From Euonymus europaeus (Eukaryota > Streptophyta > Magnoliopsida > Celastrales > Celastraceae), in assembly GCA_963580455.1 (NCBI GenBank), contig OY756958.1:23572501-23636500 (forward strand): 64,000 nucleotides of DNA, written 5' to 3'. The notes under the pieces are model-generated. The model made no database searches and was not told the origin of the DNA. It worked only from the letters and a program-made list of their open reading frames with translations. A program made the position numbers and the translations under genes. Shown here in pieces: positions 12,076-24,232 of the stretch (the first letter of the stretch is position 1; each line of letters begins with the position of its first letter).

Positions 12076-15000
12076 ATGCATGCGATAAACGCTGTGATGG
12101 CGGCTCGGATGCTGAGTCAATCAATGGCAGAATTGAACGGTTTTGAACACGAGATATCGTTCGGATCGGTTTGGTGGTACGCGTACGCCGGACTTTCGTG
12201 CTTTCTTGTCATTTTCGCCGGCATAATGTCCGGCCTCACCCTCGGACTCATGTCTATCAACCGCGTCGACCTTGAGATCCTCCGGCAAAGTGGAACCCCC
12301 TCCGAGAAGAAACAAGCAGGTGCCTGACCTTAGTTATCCCAGTTTTCACATGATCTGTAATCGAATTTTGCCCCGAAGTGGTTGATCTAATTGTTGATTT
12401 TCATTTCTTGGTGTATTTAGCCCAAATTCTTCCGGTGGTTCAAAAGCAGCACCAGCTTCTAGTGACGTTACTCCTGTGCAATGCCGCATCCATGGAGGTG
12501 ATCTTTTGAAATATTTTTATAGTTTTAGGGTCGGCTACACGAGTCTATGATAAAAATCAATGGGAATCCACTTCATGTAATTGATTTAGCCGTTCATTTG
12601 TATGTAGGATCATACTTTCATTAACTCTTATTGGATCCATATTCTTTCTTACTATTACAAGTAATATATTGTCTTTTCAGTCTTCATTTTTGCTTCCTAG
12701 TCTTTAATAATAAAAAAAACACTAATTCTACTCACACCTATCTCTATGTTGTACATATCCATGCCGCTATCTTTGAGGTTGAAATTATTGTTATTGTCTT
12801 GTTCATATTTTGCACTAGCTAGTTTATCTTCTAGCTTCACACACATTTTTACAACTTGCTTAATTTTAATGTACAGCTGTTCTTCTTGATTCTTGCAATC
12901 TGCAGGCACTTCCAATATACCTGGATAAGTTATTCAATCAGTATGTTGCTATAATACTTTCTGTGACTTTCGTTCTGGCTTTTGGTGAGGTACTTTGTTT
13001 TAGTGACTTGCATGCTTTAGCAATATTAGTTTCATTTATTACTCTTGACGCTAATGTATCCACATTTTTGTGTCTACTTGTTCGTCAGGTGATTCCACAG
13101 GCAATATGCACCAGATATGGACTTGCTGTCGGTGCCAATTTTGTGTGGCTCGTGAGAATTTTGATGGTAGTTTGCTATCCAATAGCTTATCCTATTGGGA
13201 AGGTAAACTCATTGATAAAAAGTCGTTATCTTATATATATGTAAAACTTTAAAATAAGCACGATTACTTAATTATTTTTACGTTATGCTTTTGAATATTT
13301 CAATCTAATAGTTGCTTGATTGTTGCGCTACAGATCTAAGATATTTCTATATTGTGTTTTTATGTTTTATAATTTTGTGCCTTCGTACTTGGAGAAGTTT
13401 TATCATTAGTTCAAATTTTAGAGTCATTTATATTTCATTTGGCTGTTTGAAGTTTTTCCCCCTGGCTCTGTCTTTGGTTATTCTTTAATTTCAATTCTAT
13501 AGCCTGAACAAAAAAACATATGTGATGCATTCCTACAGTGTTAAAATTTAGTTAGTACTATCATTATTCTTGTTGGTGCGGACAGTTCGTATTCCATATA
13601 TCACTAACAACTATTAATTCAGATCCTCGACTGGGTTTTGGGACATCATGAAGCTTTATTCAGGCGAGCTCAGTTGAAAGCCCTAGTTTCTATCCATGGC
13701 CAGGAGGTATGTTAGTATGGACCTTTACTTTATATATTCAATGTTATAGCAATAATTTTCCCTTGGCTTGTTCTAAGCGGTTGGCTGTTTTCTTTTTGAT
13801 ACATTTAGGCTGGCAAGGGAGGTGAACTTACACACGACGAGACAACAATTATTAGTGGAGCATTGGACTTGACTGAAAAGGTGTGAACTGTTCGAAAAGT
13901 AGAGTTTTGGAGGCTTTTTGCGTAATTAGTTTGCTTCTCTCTGTGTTCTCCTGTGGAGCTGCCATTTTATTATACGTATTCTCTCATGTAAGTTATTTGC
14001 ATTTTATGGTTGAAAGTGACATTGTCCCAGACTATGCTGGGTGGTGAGGTGGGGTGGGAGTGAGGAGAGTGTCTTATGGTTGGTTACCCTGTTCAGGTAG
14101 TTTTCTTATGAGTCAGTACCATCTACAAATTACTTGCTCTTATTAGGAACTGACTGACTGCCTGCAATTTTCTGGTTCCTTTTAATAACTTGAGTTTGAT
14201 GTATATATAGCATTTTGAATTATTTTAATATTATGCATCATCTATAGAACATGTAGAGATTATATGTCATTTTTATCTGTCTCTGTCTGGGAATACTATA
14301 GCCTGCGTAAAGTACTTCAACCAATTTACTAATCCATGGTTTATTTATTTGTTTAGGGTGTAGAGATCAGCTACACCAATTTATCATGGAACATGTGGAT
14401 TTTTTTGTCATATCCTCTTTGTTTTCCTTTCACACAGCAAATTAAAAATTCTTCATTTGTTAGTTTGGTATGTGTCAGATCACCCATTCTCCTAAAAGCT
14501 TAACTGTTACTCTAGCTCTCTCTCCCCACGTATGACCCAGTGGTAGAGTTGTTAGAGTGCAACTTAGAGGTCATAAGTTGAATTCCTGGAAACAACATTA
14601 TCACATATTACGTTGGGATAAGATTGACGTTTTCTTGTCCCCAACCCCCCCCCCCCCCCCCCCCCACACACACACACGCACACGCCCCTGTCATGAATCC
14701 TGACTTAGGTATAATTTACAGTCAGCATCTCAAATTCACTTTCTTTTTTTGGTTTTAAACAGACTGCTGAGGAGGCTATGACTCCCATTGAATCAACTTT
14801 CTCCTTGGATGTAAATTCTAAGTTGGATTGGTGAGTGTTGCTTCTATCAAATTCATCTTTACTGTTGTACTTGTTGCAACAGAAATCTGGTTTTTAATTT
14901 TGTTGAAATCAATTCCCCTTTACATATGTAATTTACATATTAAGAGAAAATAGACATCTTAAGACTGTGCTTGGGGGAGCTATTGGGAGAAGTTGGGTTG

Positions 15001-16861
15001 GGAGGGGTTTATAAAAGTGAACCCTGGCTTGGTATTTATAAGTATTGGGAGGCTTTATGTGAGTGAACACCTTCCAACCCCTCAAAATGAGGGGTTGGAA
15101 AAAGGGGTGTTGGGAGGGATTCATGAACTCCTCTGAACACTTTGAGGTGTTCGTGCTAAGCAAGGTTTCAGAGGAGCAAACCCCTCCCAATGCTTCTCCC
15201 AAGCAGTGCCTAAATAACAACCTAGGAGGTTAGGACTCCCGTATTTTTTTTAAAAAAAAGCAACCTAGGACGCTTAAGTAGCACAATTATATTGAACTTT
15301 CTGTAATTGGTGAAGTTTGTATATATACATATATACATATATACATATATACTCTTATATTAGGATATGCAAAACCTTTTTATTCGATAAAAACTGGACC
15401 CACTAGACAAAACAATCCAGCATAATCCTACTAGATAATGAGCCATTATAATAGTTGAAGCCTTTGCCACTCCTTCAACAGCAAGTCTATTTGCCAGTGA
15501 TAAGAAGGGGTAAAATGGGGGATTCAGCTATCTTCATTGGGTAAGATGTTGCTTTCTTGATACTCGACATTAGGAACTTCCTCCTCAACAGCTTCTGCGC
15601 TTTGTTTTTGACTCTGTTCCATTATTTTCATTCAATTAATTGTATATCTTTTAGTTGTGTTTCCCATTAGATTGCCAGTTCGTCTTTTTTTGCCCATGAA
15701 CTGCATGTAATGTGGACAAGTGTTTTTTATTTGATTTATGAGACTCTTGAATGGCTTCGGAAGAAAATAACTCATTATAGTGTTCTATTCTGAATAGTTA
15801 GTGGCTGTGCATTATGATTTATGAGTGAATATGTCATTTGTCCATTGCTCTTATTCTTGTTTTCATCACGTTACTAATAGTATATTCTTCACTCTTTGCT
15901 TTACTTTTGTGGTCACATCTATAACATAGGGAGGCGATGGGAAAAATTCTGGCAAGGGGTCATAGTCGGGTTCCTGTCTATTCTGGAAATCCGAAAAACA
16001 TCATTGGACTTCTTTTGGTGGGTTGATGAACATACAGAATGTGACAAAGTTTTAGATTACACACAACACAGATGTTTTAGATGGTAGCTGAATCTTTGTT
16101 TTTCTTCCTATACTCTTCTTTGAAAGTAGGTCAAAAGCCTTCTCACCGTACGACCTGAAACAGAAACACCAGCCAGTGCAGTCTCAATCAGGAGAATTCC
16201 ACGGTGTGTTATGGACATAAGATGTGCTTATTGTGTATAGAAGTAACTAGTAAGTATTAAACCAAAATTTGGGAATTTTCTCAGAGTTCCAGCTGATATG
16301 CCTTTGTACGATATATTGAACGAGTTTCAAAAAGGCAGCAGCCACATGGCTGCTGTAGTGAAGACTAAAGGGAAAAGCAAGGCTCTGCCACCAACTGTCT
16401 ATGGAGAAAAATCTGCAGATAAAAAAGTGACTTATACAGGGAATTCCCAATTAACTACTCCTTTGCTATCCAATCAAGATGAAAGGTCAACAAGTATTGT
16501 TGTTGATATTGATGGGGCTTCTAGGCCAAACACTATGAATTGGCCGGCCTCTGTACAACGGAATGATGTAGCAACAAATGGATTGCCTCAGTTAGAGGAT
16601 ATTGAAGATGGTGAAGTCATTGGCATAATCACCTTGGAAGATGTGTTCGAAGAACTTCTGCAGGTTATTCTGGATATTTTTTCTTTCAGTTCATGAGTTT
16701 CTTCACTTGCCAGTTGCCACACTTGATTGTATTGATGATTGCCTGAAAAATACAGGAAGAGATTGTGGATGAAACAGATGAATACGTTGATGTACATAAA
16801 AGGTATTGTGAACTTGAAATTTCAATAAGTTCAGTTGTTGTATTATGGTGCAACTATTTGA

Positions 16862-16899
<38 letters not shown>

Positions 16900-17730
16900 T
16901 ATTGATATATATGCAATTTCCTTTGCAGAATTCGTGTGGCTGCAGCTGCTGCTGCTTCATCAGTGGCACGGGCTCCATCAAGTCGAAGGTTAACCAGCAA
17001 TAAAGGAGCAGTAAGTGGCCAATACAATAATTTTCTTTTTTCTCTTATCTGGACAGATGCCTTTGATTGGCCATACTCTAGACCTCTTAGGATCCTCTGT
17101 TTGGGCAGGAGAATGTTGGGTATTGTCTCTCATTTCCCCAGTGCATTTTCTTTTGTCAGCATGTTATCTGAAAGAGCTTTTGTATTGTGGCCAAAAAAGG
17201 GAAAAAGGAAAGGCAGAAGTTGAGCAAATTATAGACTAGAATTTGGCATACCATGAACAGTCCATGGTTACATAATTACGTTATTCATTGTTCTAGTATA
17301 TCCTGAGGCAAAGTTAAGACACTGAGGCTGCATTGCATTGATTCTACAAAGGGCAGAATGAATGCTCAAGTTTGAATTATGAGAAATGGGTAAAACTGCA
17401 TCAAAAAAGGGTTCTACCATGCACCATTCAATAGGTCATAGAACTTTATTAAAGCACTTGAAATTATCAGGTGAGTCCACTCCTTAACATGCAGGGTTAA
17501 AGAGGAGTTTCCCTTCTGATTTAATTGTTTTGTTTTTTCATTTGCCACAAAATTTGAGTTCTTTGCAAATTGAATTTATTTATTTATTTTTTTTTTGTAA
17601 TTTGCTTGTCGCACTTGCCCAGGGAGGCCAAAGTAAACCAGGGCAAACTCCAAAGAAATCTGAAAATGATTCAAGTACCCCAAAGTTACCAGGGACTGGT
17701 GGCGAGCCTTTCCTTGGAAACAAGAGATGA
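12076..17730 (+). CDS. CNNM-type DUF21/CBS domain membrane protein
   Basis: Thirteen exons: 12076-12319, 12421-12497, 12906-12989, 13089-13202, 13623-13706, 13809-13880, 14763-14830, 15930-16017, 16130-16203, 16285-16663, 16756-16802, 16929-17010, 17623-17730. They join in frame to 506 aa. The start MHAINAV matches the family start. A DUF21/CNNM transmembrane module covers about 30-175 (ISCFLV-like first helix with GIMSGLTLGLMS, then LLVTLLLCNA, VAIILSVTFVLAFGEVIPQ). A CBS pair covers about 225-435 (EAMTPIESTFSLD, GHSRVPVYSG, GEVIGIITLEDVFEELL), followed by an acidic EEIVDETDEYVD and a low-complexity tail. It most resembles Arabidopsis At4g14240-type proteins. Animal and bacterial relatives handle Mg2+ or other divalent cations; the plant substrate is not established. 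The introns host a SINE and a MITE. It appears intact. Confidence 0.92.
14530..14645 (+). mobile_element. tRNA-derived SINE (Au-like) in an intron
   Basis: An A-box-like TGACCCAGTGGTAGAG is followed about 40 bp later by GAGGTCATAAGTTGAATTCC and CTGGAAACA, the arrangement of plant Au-type SINE heads. It is followed by the C-run at 14642. It lies in the intron between exons 6 and 7 of the CNNM gene. No target duplication was resolved. Confidence 0.55.
14642..14686 (+). repeat. Poly(C) run plus (CA)n
   Basis: More than 20 uninterrupted C residues followed by CACACA/CGCACA steps, in the same CNNM intron. The length is likely to be unstable and hard to sequence. Confidence 0.85.
14963..15210. mobile_element. 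Tourist-like MITE (248 bp) with TAA target duplication
   Basis: Terminal repeats GACTGTGCTTGGG (left) and GGCACTGCTTGGG (complement of right) are imperfect but clear. Both extend inward through GAGAAG and TTGGGAGGGGTTT. TAA flanks both sides (14960-14962, 15211-15213). Near 15069-15097 a perfect hairpin has CCAACCCCTCA arms around AAA. It lies in an intron of the CNNM gene. TAA duplications point to the PIF/Harbinger superfamily. Confidence 0.7.
16860..16900 (+). repeat. (AT)n(AG)n microsatellite
   Basis: Alternating AT steps pass directly into AG steps in the intron before exon 12 of the CNNM gene. Confidence 0.85.
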
Positions 17731-18109
17731 GCAGGTCATACAGTTATTGTAACATAACGATGGCGCTAACGGTACAGGTTTTTCTTTTTTCTTTTCATTT
17801 TCCTCTGCAATAAATACAGAGTACAAACTTGTGATGGAATATGGAAAGTCATATCCTGTGCTTTTTTACTCGTTTCATTTGCATTATGGTTAATTGTTTT
17901 TTTTTTGTTTAATTGAAACAGGACTGTTTGATGTGCTATGGCCTCTTCAGCATAAATTATAATATCTGGAAGGATTCCAGGTGCGCCTAGTTACAGTTTG
18001 ATGAGGCGTCGAATCTGTGGTTGTTGATATCAATATGGTATATTTTTTATATTACCAGTGCTGGAATGAGAGAGAACCACGAGTTTCTCCTTTCAATAAA
18101 ACTAGCATT

Positions 18110-19790
18110 GTTATCATTAATGTAGTGGTTATTTATGGCAAAGGATGGTCTCCTCTGTGAATTTTGGAATTTTATCTCGGCAATTGTTTGTTCCAATTTG
18201 TATTATGTCAATATATTTTATTCAGTAGAACAATGGAGATAAAGGTTAGGACCTAGTGAACATAATCTCAGCCGCTGTTGCTTATTATTATTATTATTTT
18301 ATTCTAGTCTCTACCGGAGAAACCAAAAATATAACCTTGCCATTGGCTAGTATGAAACAGAAATGAACAGCTGCATTGATAATAACAGGAATTTTTCAGT
18401 GGCACAAAGAGCACAATCCTATTTTCAAGATTATACAACAAATTTCGTATTACTGTGAATACAACGACATTTTCTTAAAATTATTTTTTAATAGTTTACT
18501 AGGAAGCAACTGCTGAGCCACGTTCAAAGATGTCTTCAACAAGTATATGCTCAATGAGTCAATTAATATGGTATCAATGAGTTTGGCACTTATCACTATT
18601 AAAGCCTTCTGGCAAAAGTCATTCAGGAAATGTGTACGGAAATCGAATGAACAATGCTACATATTTCTGAAAATTGTTCCTCATTTTACACCCCTAACCA
18701 ATACATGTATGTGACCCGTGAAATATTCATTGATTATGAACGCATATGTAGGGTCTCTTAAACATCAAAGAGTCTAAGAATTTAGGTGGATGAGGGTAAA
18801 AAATTGGGAACGAAGCATTTTTCAAATTGAATTCGTAGTCCATTATTTTTTGAAGACTTGGAAAATGGCAAGAAATTGTTAGTAACATGGCTTCAGCCTC
18901 CACGTAAGCCTAGTACTCCTTCCCTCACTTTCAAGTTTGGGTGGGTGGCTGGCAATGGAACTTCTTTGTTCTATTTTGGGCCCAAAGTTCGTGAATGATT
19001 GAATATGTTCTTCACTACTAGCAGTTTTTTTTTTTTATTGCTTGCAAACGAGCAATTGGGTAAACATGATATACACACAGTTTGTCTCCCAAACTAGTTC
19101 TCGGACAAGATCAATTGTATTAGTTGCTCTTGTTATATGCTTTATAGATTTGATCTGAAGTTCTGTCTGAGTAAATTAATGGGTATAGTGTTGAATGAAT
19201 CATTCGCTTAAAAGGTGATAGATTGGCTTTCTGAGAAATTTAGAGTACTGATCTTTAGTCAGCGTTCTTAGGCAGAACCTGTATAAATATGGAGGAAGAA
19301 TGGCTTCTTCATTGCTTTCGCAAATCTGGGTTTTCATGCTTATATTCTAAAAACAAAATAACTAACAGAGATTTTGAAACTTTCTTTGCTTTCTAATTAT
19401 CAAGGTTTGCTTTTCTTTCTGTTCTCTGTACTTTGAACCTGAGATTGTGTACGATGCTTGCTTTACTTTCTGAGTTTGGATTTTCTTTATAGTAAACGCT
19501 TCAATTAGAAGATCGAATCTACTGGTTTCATTGCTTACTAAACCTTAAAATTCATTTCTTACTAGATAGGTACTTCACTCTCTATTCTGAAAACTACATA
19601 TTACACATTGTTCTTTGACAGTTTACTGCTCCATATTGCAAAATAATTAAACACTTCACTCAAATCACTATGTACATATCTAGCTTAACACTGCATTTTT
19701 AGATGATAAACACAAAATTGTTTTGAAAAGTATACATCCAAGAACATGTATACACATCATCATGTGATTTTTGCATAAATGTTATACTCA
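18110..19790. other. Intergenic, no gene recognised
   Basis: It follows the 3' end of the CNNM gene; an AATAAA near 18096 could serve as its poly(A) signal. The sequence is AT-rich with no supportable ORF. A short imperfect inverted repeat at 18668-18823 may be a MITE. Confidence 0.5.
18668..18823. mobile_element. Possible small MITE
   Basis: The left arm TGTTCCTCATTTTACACCCC and the complement of the right arm (CGTTCCCAATTTTTTACCC) form an imperfect inverted repeat of about 30 bp around a centre of about 100 bp. No target duplication is clear. Confidence 0.35.
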
Positions 19791-19791
19791 C

Positions 19792-19938
19792 AAAAATCAC
19801 TCCTCTTTCCATTGCAGAAGAATCATTGTACACCTCCATATGATGTAAAACCTTGTCCGCTGCTCCCGGATAAGCCGCGAACACCGTTTCCACGATCGGA
19901 ACCTTGGAAAACGTATCCATACTGACTGTCTTGCCATC
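19792..19938 (-). other. Orphan 49-codon exon candidate, unrecognised
   Basis: On the minus strand a pyrimidine-rich acceptor (TCTTCTACATGATCAG) opens a 147-nt ORF that ends at a consensus donor (GTGAGTA). It encodes 49 residues including MDTFSKVPIVETVFAAYPGA and HHMEVYNDSS. Composition and splice borders look genic, but no neighbouring exon was found and I do not recognise the sequence. It could be a captured or relic exon, or a small gene starting at its internal ATG. Confidence 0.25.
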
Positions 19939-20419
19939 CTGATCATGTAGAAGAGAGAGGATTTTTTTTTTTTTGGGGGGGGGGGTGTATATGCTGTAGA
20001 AAGTACTTAGAGAAACACAGGCCTGTATGTATGTATATATAGAGATAAAGGATGCAAGTGTTGACACTCTCTGGTGTGTAACAAGTGTTGTCTCCTAAGT
20101 GGGTTGATATGGCAAGGACCCATTGACTAAAAAATGACAAAGCAGACTCAATCAGATTGTCTTCCTGACACTTCACCTGGAAAAGGACTTGTTACTGGTT
20201 ATCCTAATTTGAAGGCCATCCCTGTCTCTCTTGGAATATAATTCTATTTCCTCTGTCTGTATTATTAGAGTTACTCATCAGGGTTTGTTTGGATCTACTC
20301 CTTCAATTGTTTGTTAAGTAATCTATCAAACTACCTTTTAAAATAAAATAAAAAATCGCATGATTCCCGGCTTCAATGTTCACATTAGTTTTGACATGTT
20401 AAGTTGTCAATTAGGTTGA

Positions 20420-20642
20420 AGTGTCGAATCACTTGAGTGATAGTCTAGTGGTGATCTAAGTCAAATCGTATGGAGTCGGAAGATTCTTAGTTCACATTTT
20501 AATGAGAGTAATACCTTTTTACCCTATTATCAAGTGAGAAATTATGTGCGTGCAGGTTTGACAGCCCGAATTTAAATTTATATCGAATGTCCAAATGACA
20601 AACTTGTATGATGTCTTTCTCGATTATCAAAAAAAAAAAAAA
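20420..20642 (+). mobile_element. tRNA-derived SINE, plus orientation
   Basis: An A-box-like GATAGTCTAGTGGTGATCT lies near 20439 and the element ends in TCTCGATTATC plus a run of about 15 A. Its 3' half matches the minus-strand SINE at 21303-21535 (shared TCAAGTGAGAAA, GCCCGAATTTA). A target duplication (AATTAG...) is only partial. Confidence 0.65.
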
Positions 20643-20956
20643 ATTAGCTGGTTTGATTGCCAGAGAATGTCAATACATAATTTTGTTTTGTTTGCTCAGA
20701 AAATATAGTTAAGAATGCAAGACTGGTTTTGTGCCTTATGAATTTAGCCCACATCAATGAATATTCAAACAAAAATAAAAAATTTCATCCCAAACAAGAC
20801 TTAAGCATTGACTAACAATTGTACAAGAGCTACCTGTATATATATGCATCATATATTCACAACCCACATGTATGCACACAATTAAGGATTGCACAACACC
20901 AAAAAAACAGAGGAAATCAAGAAAAGAAGTACGGAAATTACAAGACAATGTGTAAT

Positions 20957-21067
20957 CTAAGAGTACTTGTGCCAACAAAGAAGCATAGTGATGCACATCT
21001 TCACAATATACAACTTCCCCCTCTGCTGCCTCATCTTTCTTCTCCACTTCCCAAATCTCCTTGCCAT
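20957..21067 (-). CDS. DVL/ROT-FOUR-LIKE small polypeptide (36 aa)
   Basis: A single intronless ORF runs from ATG at 21067 to TAG at 20957. The basic N-terminus (MARRFGKWRRKMRQQ) leads into RGKLYIVKMCITMLLCWHKY. This is the conserved C-terminal core of the plant DVL/RTFL family: a basic residue, a YI pair, two spaced Cys, the ML-CW motif and a following His. Family members are 40-140 aa plasma-membrane-associated micropeptides that restrict polar cell proliferation and alter organ shape when overexpressed. The ORF is too short for ordinary gene finders, and a longer ORF in another frame overlaps it. It lies alone between two inverted SINE copies. The variable N-terminus is very short for the family, so an upstream start in spliced RNA is possible. 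Confidence 0.75.
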   Translation of the reverse strand: MARRFGKWRRKMRQQRGKLYIVKMCITMLLCWHKYS

Positions 21068-21302
21068 GACTTCTAATCTTTTAATTCAGTGCTCTTAAAC
21101 CCACCACACACACACACACATTTATATATATCTCTCCAGAACATGAGTCCAGTATGTGTGTTTGTCTGTGTCCACTTGTACTTTCAACGCACATTATATT
21201 GAGAACTCCTGCACTTGCTTGTTAATCTCAACATAAACATCTTTTTCAACTCCTTAAACATACATTCATGCCACCCCTATCGAATACAAATTTAAAGTAT
21301 CT

Positions 21303-21535
21303 TTTTTTCATAATCGAGAACGACACCAAATAAATTTGCTCATAAAATAGCTGATATGACTCTAAATTCGGGCCGTCAAATCGGCGTGTACACGAGTTTC
21401 TCACTTGACAACATAATAAATTGGATCAAAACTCAACACGCGGCCACAAATGTATTGTTCCTAGTCAAATATTATTCCTAGTCAAAATCAAACTCAAGAC
21501 ATCTCAAGTTCATAGAGTTTAGTCTTAGAGATAAG
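21303..21535 (-). mobile_element. tRNA-derived SINE with perfect 13-bp target duplication
   Basis: The repeats ATTTAAAGTATCT at 21290-21302 and 21536-21548 are identical. The element reads on the minus strand and ends in TCTCGATTATG plus a short A-tail (the T-run at 21302-21308). It belongs to the same family as 20420-20642, in opposite orientation. Confidence 0.8.
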
Positions 21536-21549
21536 ATTTAAAGTATCTA

Positions 21550-23500
21550 ATACAACATCAACCTTATCTTCTCATGCAAAACCAACCCACATCCACTCCT
21601 TTTAGTTTTATGGACACTATACTTTTGCCTTCTTTAGCCAACAAGAGATGAAAATGACGAACTGGGGACATGTTGAAGACCTACAGAAGGACCTTAAGTA
21701 ACCACTATTGAGTAGTATTATTGATATGATTTAGATGGGTCAAGACTTAATGTCATGCACATAATCCTCACCATCAAAAAAGGCTTTAGGCAGTCACTTG
21801 TCACTCATAATACTAAGAGTCTAATCTCTGTCTTAGTGTTATGTTAAAGGATAGCAAAAACAGGCCCCAAAACCTAATCTTAAATCCCATTAGTATCAAG
21901 GATAAGATCTTCCCCAACATATATGGATGGTTTGCTATGGTTTTGGGTCCAGTAGAGGCCCATCTAGTGGACAACAAACCCAGTTTGAAATGCTTATTAG
22001 ACACAGACAGCTGCTGTGTGGATTGAACTATATTTGGACAAGTTATATGTGCATTGGAATGTTGTGGCTTAGTGAACAGAAAGAGTGGGTCTTGAAAGTA
22101 CAATAAATGGTAGGTTGTTGATCATATCACATGGAGTTCAAGATGTGACTAACTGAGGCATTATTTGTTATTACTATTGCTCCATTATCCTTTATATCTA
22201 TACACATTACTTAAAAGCCAAAACTCCACCACGTGAAGATAGCCAATTGGAAAAATTGTTGCTAAATAATAAAACATAAAAAAATGTGATTTATATGATG
22301 GTTATAATGATCATCGATTTTGTAGTATGTTCCGGCGGCAAATCTATGGTGCAAAGTGGATGGGCTCTTAGATATGGCGGCGATGGATCACTCCAACGCC
22401 CATTTCAATGAATGAGAAGTCAAGAACGTAGTTTGAAAAATGATAATGTGTGTCTTTAGAACAGAAGTTTTAAAAAAGTAAATTGAAGCCTGAAAAAGTT
22501 TTGGATGTATGTTTTAAATTTAAAAAATTAGGTAAAATAATATTTATCACACATGACATTTGGACCTGGATGGGACCAAAGAGAAGCAAATAATTGATTT
22601 ACGGATTTTTTTTTGTATTAATGTGGTGAATCTTTATCTGATGCTCGACACATGTTTTTCAGTGAACAAAAGAAACATAGATTTAGGGTTTGTCTCGTTT
22701 CAGAGGTTAGGATTAATATTGGGCGCTTTGTAAAAATAAATGGTAAACACGCAGGACTTTGAAGTGTGAATGTGATTATGGTTGTGGCCTCACGGGTTCG
22801 GTATTTAGGCAATTAGGCCCGTATCTGTATCTTATTTCGTATTGTAAAATAAGCGAAGTAAGGAGTTAATATTATTACCCGCGTTCGGAACCTAGCATTT
22901 GAATCAATCTTCCTATTACTCAAGCAAAGAATGGATTAATATCATTTTTTATCATCCAAAGATATGTCAGGTTTTATTTTCCACGGTCATTGTTAAAAAA
23001 TTACACTTTGCACACCGTAATTTTAAATTATGTCGTGAAAACTCTTGGACAGATTTTGACACACTGTCGGGCAGCATAAGTGCCCATGTATGGGCAGAAT
23101 TTTTAGCTTCGACAATCTTAAAAGAAGAGGTTTCCTCTTGCCTAGTAGATGTGCGAGTCCAAGGAAGAAATGGTTTCTCACCTCTTGTTGCATTGCTCCT
23201 AGGCAACGAAGATCCGAGACACAGTGTGCCGAGTGGGTTCCTTATGGTAACTTGTCCTCAGAAGTTGAGGCTTGGCATTTCCTTGGCTTCCTGTGCTCAA
23301 ACTTTTATTGACTGGAATTTGTTAGTCTCAGATATCTTTGAAATTTGAATGTAACTTTGGTTTGTTCTTGGACCAAGTCCAAAGTACGTAAGCTCATAGT
23401 GTATAGGAGTGAGTCTAGGGCTATGATTTGTATACACAAAGTGTTTTGATTGAATGCTTGTCTTTCACATGTCTTGCTATATATTAGGTTTTAAGAATGG
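21550..23500. other. Intergenic, no gene recognised
   Basis: AT-rich sequence. ORFs at 22899-23348 (plus) and 22967-23206 (minus) overlap in several frames and match nothing I know. No repeat structure was seen. Confidence 0.5.
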
Positions 23501-23519
23501 TTTTACCTGATTTATTGAG

Positions 23520-24010
23520 TTCAATCACATGGATGTCGAATGAGGGAAATGTATAATGATGCCATTGCATTATTCCAAAAGTGGTTCCATACTTGTGACA
23601 AACTAGTATTCAAATCTTAAGCCGGCGGCCACACATTTTTACTACTCAGAGACCCTGTTTCTCCGTCTATGTAGATGAAGTTTCCTAATCATGAATCCCC
23701 ACCAAGCACACATGCACAGAAACAAGGTCCTCAATGCAATCACATTCATTGGAGTCCTCACTACATGTTGCCATACTGGGTTGGTGAATCTGGAGATACC
23801 TTGGGAGCATGAAGAGTGAGCGTAACACACATGCAGACATAGAGCATAAGGCTGCATGGTGGATCTTCAGGACATGAAGCTGAGGAAAAGATAGAGAGCA
23901 TGCCGATGAATGCAGATGTTGTGATATGGGGTACATTGTTGGCTGCAAACAGAACGCACGGGAATGTTGAGATAGGAGAAAAGGATGCAAAGCATCTGCT
24001 ACTATAACTG
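23520..24010 (+). pseudogene. PPR protein gene fragment, frameshifted
   Basis: Reading across frames gives blocks typical of PLS-class pentatricopeptide repeat proteins: YNDAIALFQK near 23550, NAITFIGVLTTCCHTGLV near 23735-23790, GCMVDL near 23850, then ESMPMNADVVIWGTLLAA and THGNVEIGE at 23900-23980. At least two frameshifts and several stops interrupt it. It looks like the 3' part of a gene with the rest lost. Working PPR proteins bind organelle RNA. Confidence 0.6.
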
Positions 24011-24232
24011 TTTAGCTACACGAGCTTGTTCCAACTTCCTCATGTTATCTCAGGAGCTTATTGCAAAGTAGAAGCTATCAAAACTTTACATGAAACTTTC
24101 TGGGAAATAATATATACAAGATATGAGACCTAAGGTTGAGCTTTCTAAACAAAATTCCCCATCTGCTATGAAGTACAATTGCTATCCTATGAAACTTCTA
24201 ATTGAAATTTGAACGAATGTAAAAGAAAGAAA

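Noticed and set aside
14540..14610. Possible tRNA gene
   Set aside because: A and B box-like sequences are present but no cloverleaf arms pair; it is better explained as a SINE head.
22899..23348. 149-codon plus-strand ORF
   Set aside because: Overlapping ORFs occur in other frames and strands, there is no recognisable domain, and the start lies in AT-rich spacer.
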